Assembly: GCF_963662805.1 (NCBI RefSeq) | Contig: NZ_OY759870.1 | Coordinates: forward strand, 1 to 64,000 | DNA length: 64,000 nt | Reading direction: 5' to 3' | Source: an uncultured Cohaesibacter sp. | Lineage (GTDB): Bacteria > Pseudomonadota > Alphaproteobacteria > Rhizobiales > Cohaesibacteraceae | Shown here: piece after piece, positions 8,365 through 15,582 of the stretch | Numbering within the stretch: position 1 is the stretch's first letter | Layout: every line of letters begins with the position of its first letter | Made by a program: the position numbers and the translations under genes | Notes under the pieces: generated by a model | Databases searched by the model: none | The model's input: only the letters and a program-made list of their open reading frames with translations | Told to the model about the DNA's origin: nothing

Positions 8365-9789
8365 TCAACGCCCCCAGGCGATCAGGCGTCTCCAGAGCCA
8401 TTCCGCCGGACCCTGCGAGAAGAAATGCAGGTAGATCCGTGAGCCGATCAGCTGGGCGCAGCTGATGGCCAGCGCGATCAGCAGGAGCTCCGAATGGCGG
8501 AACTCACCGTAAAGCCCGAAGCCGAAGCCGAAGAACAGGTTGACGCAGATGATCGTCTGCATCAGATAGTTCGTCAGCGCCATCCGGCCAGCCGCAGCAA
8601 ACAGGTTCGAGACCTGCCTGAACAGCTGCACGCGCACCATCAGCGTGAGCATGGCAAGATGGCCGAATGCGGTGGTAATGCGCCCGATGTCATAGGTGAA
8701 GGATGCCCAGCGCGGCGTCTCTGTCCCATCAACAACCAGGAGCCAGTCAGCCCAGGTCTCGCCTGCATTGACGCTGAGGCCGATGCCGTAGCCAAGCAGG
8801 AGCATGACCACATAGAAGCGGGTGGACCGCTCCCCGGTGACGATGCCAAGCTTGAAGAAGGCCATGCCGATCAGGATCAGGATACCCACATCGGTGAAGT
8901 GGGAGGTGAAGATCTCGGTCGTATGGTTGGCAACGCTCGTAGGGGCAAGAGAAACCACGTTGAGCACGTAACCGTCCTGCCGTTCCGTGATTTCCTCGAG
9001 CCACTGAGGAGCAACATAGGCGCTGATTGCCTCTTCATAGCTCATGTCGTCTTCTTGAGCAGTGCCATCGCCTGATGTCGTGTTGCCGGCGTCTGCTGTC
9101 GGGTTCTGCTGGCTCACCTGGGGTGAACCGGACAGGTCAGCAGAAGGCGTCTGGCTGGGAGAGACAGCCTCAGGTCCATCGGACTCCTGCATGCCCTGAA
9201 GCATCGTCTCGATGTTCAAAGGGGCGTTGTTGGCTTCCCCCTCGGTCGTGACCTCGAAGCTCAGCTCGGACACGATCGCAGCGATGACAATACCGACAAA
9301 GGCCGTCGTCAGCAGAGCCTTGGCGCTGAGGTTCCTCAAGGGGAACAGAAGCAAGCCCAGCAGACCGTAGATGAAGAGAATGTCAAATGTGGAGAGCAGG
9401 ATATAGGAGTGAACGAGGCCGAACACCATCAGCCACATCAGGCGACGATAGTAACGGTCGATCTGCTCCACCCTGTTTGCCGAAATGCGGGACAACAGGA
9501 CCATCGCGCTGGCGCCAAACAACATGGAGAACAGCGCCCGCATGGTGCCGTCGACATACATCTCGACAAAGGCCCATGAGGCGATCTCGGAGGGATCGTG
9601 TCCGCTCCAGATGGTCGGCAGCGAATAGGCCATGGCTGGAATGCCAAATGCGAACACGTTGCGAAACAGGATGCCGCAGACCGCAAACCCTCTGAGGACG
9701 TCCATGACCATGATGCGGGCACGCGCCTGTTCTTCGGGGCGTTCAAGGCTGGCCGGCATTGTTGCGTCCGTCAAACTCGCCATGCTCAT
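8365..9789 (-). CDS. DUF418 domain-containing membrane protein
   Basis: About 474 residues from the preferred ATG at 9789. The DUF418 signature is visible near the start: RIMVMDVLRGFAVCGILFRN, then repeated hydrophobic helices with the RYYRRLMWLM and LFIYGLLGLLLFPLRN segments. The C-terminal half carries the characteristic GRMALTNYLMQT block. A non-conserved hydrophilic insert of roughly 90 residues, rich in Ser, Thr, Pro, Asn and Asp, lies between helices and is predicted to be a loop outside the membrane. The biochemical role of the family is unknown; some members are linked to membrane stress or acyl transfer. The frame is open upstream to 9909, but this extra part is Arg/Ala-rich and lacks a ribosome site. 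Confidence 0.8.
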   Translation of the reverse strand: MSMASLTDATMPASLERPEEQARARIMVMDVLRGFAVCGILFRNVFAFGIPAMAYSLPTIWSGHDPSEIASWAFVEMYVDGTMRALFSMLFGASAMVLLSRISANRVEQIDRYYRRLMWLMVFGLVHSYILLSTFDILFIYGLLGLLLFPLRNLSAKALLTTAFVGIVIAAIVSELSFEVTTEGEANNAPLNIETMLQGMQESDGPEAVSPSQTPSADLSGSPQVSQQNPTADAGNTTSGDGTAQEDDMSYEEAISAYVAPQWLEEITERQDGYVLNVVSLAPTSVANHTTEIFTSHFTDVGILILIGMAFFKLGIVTGERSTRFYVVMLLLGYGIGLSVNAGETWADWLLVVDGTETPRWASFTYDIGRITTAFGHLAMLTLMVRVQLFRQVSNLFAAAGRMALTNYLMQTIICVNLFFGFGFGLYGEFRHSELLLIALAISCAQLIGSRIYLHFFSQGPAEWLWRRLIAWGR

Positions 9790-10571
9790 CGCACGTTTGG
9801 TCCGAGGCCGGACAGCGCAGTCAGGCAGCGCCCGCTGACGAGAACCGAAACGGCTGGCACGCGCTTGCGACGGCGCTGGGCCGCAGCAAAAGGCAAAATG
9901 CGCATTCAATTGTCTCCGAAGGGTCGACTGCGTTCTTTATTTTGGGGCAGATCGAGAAACCCAAACGATCAGGAATATGGGATCGCGCGATTCCTATGAT
10001 GCAAAACCCGCGATTTGGCAACTGAATTTTTGTCATGGCATCGTTGGCTATCCTGCATGGGACGCGCGTCTCTGCGAGCGGTTGCGGCAGAGGGGCGAAC
10101 TTCTTGCGGCACAAGCTTTAATCGAAACACCCCCATACCTGGCACAGCGGATTTCGTTCTATTTCGAACAATTTTATGTGTCTTAGTGCGGGATACGAAC
10201 AGTTAGCAACAATTTTGAAGGCTTGAATTTTCGAAAATGAACATTCCGCATTGATTTTTTGCCGACGAGCGAACATAATTTTGATCGAAAGTCTTACGCA
10301 TACGTCGGCTGTTGCAACGGGCCGGTCGGGGTCATTTTTTACCGTGTCGCGCTTGTGCCAACCGCAAAAATGACTGAACCTGTCAACGTTCATCGCCAAA
10401 CGCACCCGAAGTCATGAGGTCTGATCGGCAGTCGGGGAGCGAGGCACAACCGCTTTGGACCGGCAGGATGACGGGAAAGACAAGAATGAGCGCAGGCGCG
10501 GTCAGCCCTGCTGACACAAGGCCCGGCAGCTCGGCCCGATATGGGCCCGATATCAGGGATGGAGATACGTG
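9790..10571. other. Long intergenic region upstream of glpK
   Basis: This 780-bp gap has no convincing gene; the short frames in it lack ribosome sites. Between 10147 and 10290 there is an AT-rich stretch with GlpR-like elements: TTTCGTTCTATTTCGAA (10152-10168), TTTTCGAAAATGAACATT (around 10228-10245) and CGAACAT (about 10269-10275). The GAACAT half-sites resemble the E. coli GlpR operator. This is probably the glpK control region. Confidence 0.4.
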
Positions 10572-12065
10572 ATGGAAAAGAAATATGTGCTCTCGATTGA
10601 CCAGGGAACCACCAGTTCCCGCGCGATCCTGTTCAACAAGAAGGGCGAGATCGTTCAGGTCACTCAGAAGGAATTCACCCAGATCTTCCCCAAGCCCGGC
10701 TGGGTCGAGCACAACGCGCTTGAAATCTGGTCTTCCGTTCAGTCCGTCGTTGCCGAAGCGCTTGCGAGCCCGGATATCAACCCCGAAGAGATCGCCAGTG
10801 TCGGCATCACCAACCAGCGCGAAACTGCCGTCGTCTGGGACAAGAACACGGGCATTCCGGTCTATAACGCAATCGTTTGGCAGTCCCGCCAGACTATGGA
10901 TATTTGCAATGAGTTGAAAGAAAAGGGTCTCGACAAGGTCTTCCGGGACAAGACCGGCCTGCTCGTTGACGCCTATTTCTCCGGCACCAAGGTCAAGTGG
11001 ATCCTCGACAATGTGGAAGGAGCCCGCGAAAAGGCCGAGAAGGGTGATCTGCTGTTCGGCACCATCGACACATGGCTGGTCTGGAAACTGACCGGCGGCA
11101 AGGTGCATGTCACCGACTACACCAATGCTTCGCGTACGCTGATCTACAACATCTATGATCTCAAGTGGGACGACGAACTGCTTGAGCATCTCACCATCCC
11201 GAAATCCATGCTGCCCGAGGTCCGCAACTCCTCTGAAGTCTACGGATTGACCGACAAGACCGCCTTTCAGGGTCACGAATACCCGATTGCTGGCATGGCG
11301 GGCGACCAGCAGGCGGCCCTGTTCGGCCAGACTTGCTTCACAGAAGGCATGGCCAAGAACACCTATGGCACCGGCTGCTTTCTTCTGATGAACACCGGCG
11401 ACAAAGCAGTCAAGTCCAAGAATGGCCTGCTGACCACCATCGCATGGGGCATCGACGGAAAGGTCACCTATGCCCTTGAGGGATCGATCTTTGCTGCCGG
11501 ATCCGCAATCCAGTGGCTGCGCGATGGCCTCAGAATGTTCCGCGAGGCCCGAGACAGCGAGCTCTATGCGACCCGCGTGCTCTCCACCGAAGGCGTCTAT
11601 ATGGTGCCTGCCTTTGTCGGCCTTGGCGCTCCCTACTGGGACTCCGAGGTGCGTGGGGCCTTCTTCGGCCTGACCCGCGGCACCACCAAGGAACATTTCA
11701 TCCGCGCCACGCTGGAATCTCTCTGCTATCAGACCCGCGATGTGCTCTCGGCCATGGAAGCAGACTCCGGCATTAAGCTCGACAAGTTGCGCGTCGATGG
11801 CGGCGCAGTGGCCAACGTCCTGATGCTGCAGATTCAGGCCAACTTCCTGCAGGCCCGTGTCGAGCGTCCCATGTGCTTTGAGACGACAGCCCTCGGTGCG
11901 GCCTATCTTGCAGGTCTCGCGGTCGGCTTCTGGGAAAGCAAGGAAGACGTGATCAAGAACTTCGGCGTCGACCGCTACTTTGACCCCACCATGGACGCTG
12001 AGGAAGCCGACCGTCTCTATGAAGGCTGGCAAAAAGCGGTCAAGGCAACGATGGCCTTCAAATAG
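10572..12065 (+). CDS. glpK: Glycerol kinase
   Basis: 497 residues, the usual length of glycerol kinase. It phosphorylates glycerol to sn-glycerol 3-phosphate in the cytoplasm. Visible motifs are the N-terminal phosphate-binding DQGTTSSRAI, the substrate segment NAIVWQSRQT with an upstream ITNQRET, the FGGY-family block MAGDQQAALFGQ and the C-terminal RVDGGA preceded by LESLCYQ. GGAG lies 7 bases before the ATG at 10572, which is preferred over the GTG three bases upstream. It works with glpD and glpR, which are a few kb downstream rather than in the same operon. No glycerol facilitator gene is seen here. Confidence 0.96.
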   Translation: MEKKYVLSIDQGTTSSRAILFNKKGEIVQVTQKEFTQIFPKPGWVEHNALEIWSSVQSVVAEALASPDINPEEIASVGITNQRETAVVWDKNTGIPVYNAIVWQSRQTMDICNELKEKGLDKVFRDKTGLLVDAYFSGTKVKWILDNVEGAREKAEKGDLLFGTIDTWLVWKLTGGKVHVTDYTNASRTLIYNIYDLKWDDELLEHLTIPKSMLPEVRNSSEVYGLTDKTAFQGHEYPIAGMAGDQQAALFGQTCFTEGMAKNTYGTGCFLLMNTGDKAVKSKNGLLTTIAWGIDGKVTYALEGSIFAAGSAIQWLRDGLRMFREARDSELYATRVLSTEGVYMVPAFVGLGAPYWDSEVRGAFFGLTRGTTKEHFIRATLESLCYQTRDVLSAMEADSGIKLDKLRVDGGAVANVLMLQIQANFLQARVERPMCFETTALGAAYLAGLAVGFWESKEDVIKNFGVDRYFDPTMDAEEADRLYEGWQKAVKATMAFK

Positions 12066-12088
12066 AAGGGCCAACCGCCAAGCAGATC

Positions 12089-12115
12089 AGGGGCACCATC
12101 AGATGCCCCTTTTTG
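12089..12115 (+). terminator. Rho-independent terminator of glpK
   Basis: The stem AGGGGCA / TGCCCCT with an 8-base loop is followed by five Ts, 23 bases after the glpK stop. Confidence 0.8.
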
Positions 12116-12157
12116 TATGTGCCTGAAGTCTTTCAGGCCAATGATCGCAAGGCCCAC

Positions 12158-12535
12158 CTAGCGATGAAGTGCGAGCCGACCAAGGCCTGCTATCAACCAT
12201 CCAACCGGCGCCCCTACGACGACGGCAGGAGCGGGCACCAACATGCCCAGAATGATCGCCAGAAAAGCGGCGGGCTTAAGCAGAATGGGTGGAAGCGCCA
12301 GCAACACGCCACAGGCCCCATCCGCCGAATGGCAAGTCGAGAAGTATAACCAGACTGCAATGTAGAGCGGCAGGACAAGATAGAAGAGGATGTTAGTCAA
12401 GCTGAGGAACGGTGCCTTTTTGAAAGTTACCCATACAGCGACAATAGCCGCTACGATCAGCGTCGGTGCGAGAAATATCATCAGCGCGATTTGAATGAGT
12501 TCCGAAGGTACTTGTCCAGAGAATAAGCCAGCCAT
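12158..12535 (-). CDS. Small integral membrane protein of unknown function
   Basis: A 125-residue, strongly hydrophobic protein with about four membrane segments and almost no soluble part. Two cysteines lie in a loop (FSTCHSADGACG), possibly a disulfide or metal site. AAGGGAT stands upstream of the ATG at 12535 at a good distance, which supports translation. I do not recognise the family. It lies between glpK and glpD on the same strand as glpD, but no functional link is apparent. Confidence 0.6.
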   Translation of the reverse strand: MAGLFSGQVPSELIQIALMIFLAPTLIVAAIVAVWVTFKKAPFLSLTNILFYLVLPLYIAVWLYFSTCHSADGACGVLLALPPILLKPAAFLAIILGMLVPAPAVVVGAPVGWLIAGLGRLALHR

Positions 12536-12745
12536 TGAAAGATCCCTTGTTTTATCTGAACATCAAGGGTAGCGAATACTCTTAAGTGCAACCTTATCAA
12601 GCGTCGGTAACGCACAGACATCGACAATTTTGGTTAAGCAGGATTAAAAACCATCGGACTCGATCATCGGTGCAATGAACGAGAAAAAGCAGTCTGCAAC
12701 GGTGGGGTCGCAAACTGCATTTGTTTTGTCCGATAGCGTCCCGGA

Positions 12746-14362
12746 TCAGAGCGCCCGCTCGAACCGCTCCTTGGCCATCGAAGTCTCGGTTGCCTTGCGG
12801 ACATCGTCCCAGCCAAGCGCTTCGGCCATCAGTTCGACCACGCGAGGCAGGGCTTCTTCGGCGGCCTTCTGGTCGATGAGGGCGAGGGTCGTGCGGCGGA
12901 CAAGGAAGTCCATGGCGTGAATGGCGGCTTCCTTCTCGACCGTGTAGAGCACCTCGCCCTCGATGACGCCGTAGTTGGGGTTGAGGCGGGCTTCAAGACC
13001 CTTGTCCTTCGCGATCTTGGCGACTTCGACGCTGCGATCTCCGTAATTGTGGTTGAGGTGATCCGCCACATCGGCAGGAAGGCCATAGCTCTTGACCAGC
13101 TCATCGACAGTGCGTTCGGAATAATTCTCGGCCCCGAGGATCTTCATGTCGTGGGTGCTGCAAGGCTTGGCTGACGGATAGGAGCCATCGGCGACGATTT
13201 TGTCGAGCGCCTGCTGCGCCATGAAGCGATAGGTCGTCCACTTGCCGCCGGAAATGGTGACAAGGCCGGACGGATCTTCGATGATCACATGGTCGCGCGC
13301 CAGCTCTGCCGTGCCCTTGGCTTCTGGGTTGAAGACAAGCGGACGAATGCCGGACCAGGCCGACTTCACATCGGACGGCGACAGCTTCACATCGAAATAG
13401 CGATGCACATAGTCGAGCAGATATTCGATATCCTTATCGTCAATTTCCGGATGGTCGGTCACGTTTGCCGGATTGTCCGTGGTGCCGATCAGCGCCTGTC
13501 CCTGCCATGGCAGGATGAAGAGCACGCGGCCATCATCGGTTTTAGGGATCAGCAGACCCCCGTCCGGCGGTACGAAGTCAGCATCGACGATGAGATGGAT
13601 GCCGGAGCTGACCTTGAGGATCGGCTGGGCGTCCAGATGATCCATCTTGCGGATACCGTCGGCGAAGGGGCCGGTGGCATTGATGATCTTCTTGGCCTTC
13701 ACATCCCATGTATCGCCGCTGACGCGATCCTTGAGAGTGGCACCGACGAGCTTGCCAGCCTCGTCATGCAAGAGGTCGATGACTTCCACATGGTTGGCCA
13801 CCACCGCGCCTTCGCGTTCGGCAGTCATGGCAAGCGAGACCGCCATGCGCACATCGACAAACTGGCCATCATAATAAAGCACGCAGGCCTTCAGGCCTTT
13901 CGACTTCAGCATCGGATAGCGCTTCTTGGCTTCAGCCGCGCTGATCAGCTTGCTCTTGCCGATGTTCATCTTGCCCGACAGCCAGTCATACATTTTGAGT
14001 CCCGTGAACATGTAGGGCACTTCAAACCAGGAATAGAGCGGCGTGATCAGCGGCAACGGGCGGGAGAGATGCGGCGCATTCTTCAGGGTGGCGCCCCGTT
14101 CATGGAGGGCCTCCTTGACGAGATTATACTGGGCTTTGTCGAGCTTTTTCACGGCAGCTTCCAGATAGCGAACCCCGCCATGAAGCAGTTTGGTGCTGCG
14201 GCTCGAGGTGCCTTCGGCAAAGTCATAACGGTCGACCATGGCCGTGCGCAGGCCGCGCGTTGCGGCATCAAGCGCAAGGCCGCAGCCGGTTGCTCCGCCC
14301 CCGATGATCAGCAGGTCGAAAGGGGTGTCCTCGCGCAGTTTTGCAAGTGTCTCGGATCTCAT
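12746..14362 (-). CDS. glpD: FAD-dependent glycerol-3-phosphate dehydrogenase
   Basis: A 538-residue flavoprotein that oxidises glycerol 3-phosphate to dihydroxyacetone phosphate and passes electrons to the quinone pool at the inner membrane. The N-terminal FAD-binding motif is DLLIIGGGATGCG at about residues 16-28, followed by the GlpD signatures FAEGTSSRSTKLLHGGVRYL, NATGPFAD and LIGTTDNPANV with GGKWTTYR. The C-terminal helical domain (about 400-538) is complete. GAGG lies 7 bases before the ATG. It is divergent from glpR, the usual arrangement, so one control region serves both. Confidence 0.95.
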   Translation of the reverse strand: MRSETLAKLREDTPFDLLIIGGGATGCGLALDAATRGLRTAMVDRYDFAEGTSSRSTKLLHGGVRYLEAAVKKLDKAQYNLVKEALHERGATLKNAPHLSRPLPLITPLYSWFEVPYMFTGLKMYDWLSGKMNIGKSKLISAAEAKKRYPMLKSKGLKACVLYYDGQFVDVRMAVSLAMTAEREGAVVANHVEVIDLLHDEAGKLVGATLKDRVSGDTWDVKAKKIINATGPFADGIRKMDHLDAQPILKVSSGIHLIVDADFVPPDGGLLIPKTDDGRVLFILPWQGQALIGTTDNPANVTDHPEIDDKDIEYLLDYVHRYFDVKLSPSDVKSAWSGIRPLVFNPEAKGTAELARDHVIIEDPSGLVTISGGKWTTYRFMAQQALDKIVADGSYPSAKPCSTHDMKILGAENYSERTVDELVKSYGLPADVADHLNHNYGDRSVEVAKIAKDKGLEARLNPNYGVIEGEVLYTVEKEAAIHAMDFLVRRTTLALIDQKAAEEALPRVVELMAEALGWDDVRKATETSMAKERFERAL

Positions 14363-14394
14363 CTTAGCGCCTCGTGGATTGCTGGCGACGTCGG

Positions 14395-14520
14395 CTTTGT
14401 CTCAACACAGCTTGTTGAGTTCGCTTTCGTTCGCACTTGTTGCTTTTCAATAACATTTTTCATAAAAATGTTCAACCGAAAACGAAAATGAATAATAACG
14501 AAAATAAAAAATCAAAAAAG
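14395..14520. promoter_or_regulatory. Shared glpD/glpR control region with repeated TTTCGTT-type motifs
   Basis: The divergent region contains TTCGCTTTCGTTCG (about 14418-14431) and a run of AACGAAAAT/ACGAAAAT repeats (about 14468-14505). These match the TTTCGTT element upstream of glpK. DeoR-family regulators often bind such short repeated elements. Assignment as GlpR operators is inferred. Confidence 0.35.
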
Positions 14521-14631
14521 AAAATGGCGTGGAGACAGCAAACGCAAAGAAATCCCGCCTTTTGCCCTATGCCCGCACCCTTTCATCGATTACCATTTGC
14601 CTGTTCGTTTGTGAGTGAGTCGGAGAACAGA

Positions 14632-15486
14632 ATGCACAATTTGCCCGCAAGTGGGATGAGACCCGAACATTCCGGGCTGAATCAGCGCCAGACTCGCATT
14701 GTCGAGAAGGCCCGGGCCGAAGGATTCGTCAGCATCGACGATCTGGCGGGCGAGTATGATGTCACGCCCCAGACCATTCGCCGCGACATCAAGCTTTTGT
14801 GCGATCAGGGCATTCTGCGCCGCTACCACGGCGGAGCCAGTTTGGTCTCCAACACCCGCAACGTTGACTACAGCCGCCGCCGCGAGTTGATGAAGATCCA
14901 GAAGGAAGACATCGGGCGCATGGTGGCCGAGCATATTCCAGACGGGGCCTCGCTGTTTCTCAACATCGGCACCACTGCCGAGGCGGTTGCCGCCGCGCTG
15001 CTTGGCCACAAGAACCTCAGGGTCGTGACCAACAACATCAACGTGGCTTCCCTGCTCAGCCAGCGCGAGGACTTCGAGATCACCATTGCCGGAGGGCGGG
15101 TGCGGTCGCGTGATCTGGCCGTCGTCGGCGAGGCGACCATCGGTTTCATCAACCAGTTCAAGGTGGATTTCGGCATCATCGGCATCTCGGGCATCGACGA
15201 GGATGGCACGCTGCTCGATTTCGACTATCGCGAGGTTCGGGTGGCCGAGGCGATCATGGAAAATTCGCGCACGGTTTATCTGGCGACCGATCACACCAAG
15301 TTTGGCCGCCGGGCCATGGTCAAGCTCGGGCATCTGTCCGATCTCGACGGTCTCTTCATCGACCAGTTGCCTCCGTCTCCCTATGCTGAATTGCTTGGTG
15401 AGGCCAACATCGCTGTCCATGTGGCAAGCGAGGGTTATCCCGATGCGGGTGAACTGGATGAAGAAGACTACGAGGACGAGGACTGA
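14632..15486 (+). CDS. glpR: DeoR family transcriptional repressor, GlpR type
   Basis: 284 residues from the ATG at 14632, chosen because GGAG precedes it at 7 bases. The frame runs further upstream, but through AT-rich promoter sequence. The N-terminal DeoR helix-turn-helix is clear (RQTRIVEKARAEGFVSIDDL, then VTPQTIRRDIKLL and the RRYHGGA hinge). The C-terminal sugar-phosphate sensor has the SLFLNIGTTAEAVA and ATDHTKFGRRA blocks and ends in an acidic tail. It likely represses glp genes until glycerol 3-phosphate binds. Its position divergent from glpD supports this over other DeoR roles. Confidence 0.88.
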   Translation: MHNLPASGMRPEHSGLNQRQTRIVEKARAEGFVSIDDLAGEYDVTPQTIRRDIKLLCDQGILRRYHGGASLVSNTRNVDYSRRRELMKIQKEDIGRMVAEHIPDGASLFLNIGTTAEAVAAALLGHKNLRVVTNNINVASLLSQREDFEITIAGGRVRSRDLAVVGEATIGFINQFKVDFGIIGISGIDEDGTLLDFDYREVRVAEAIMENSRTVYLATDHTKFGRRAMVKLGHLSDLDGLFIDQLPPSPYAELLGEANIAVHVASEGYPDAGELDEEDYEDED

Positions 15487-15501
15487 TCCATTTCCCCAGA
15501 A

Positions 15502-15575
15502 CAACGGTCCATTTGAAACCGGACCGTTGGAAAGTGATGAAACCCTCCCCCCGGATGGCGGGGAGGGTTCTTTGT
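15502..15575 (+). terminator. Tandem hairpins / terminator after glpR
   Basis: A first 9-bp stem (CAACGGTCC / GGACCGTTG, 15502-15529) is followed by a 10-bp stem AACCCTCCCC / GGGGAGGGTT (15541-15569) and CTTTGTG. The second can also work in reverse for the convergent gene that ends at 15583. Confidence 0.7.
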
Positions 15576-15582
15576 GTGATTG

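Noticed and set aside
10383..12074. 563-codon minus-strand ORF
   Set aside because: Antisense shadow of glpK; no recognisable protein features.
12113..12349. 78-codon plus-strand ORF downstream of glpK
   Set aside because: It begins in the terminator region and is antisense to the small membrane protein, which has a good ribosome site.
13289..14491. 400-codon plus-strand ORF
   Set aside because: Antisense shadow of glpD.
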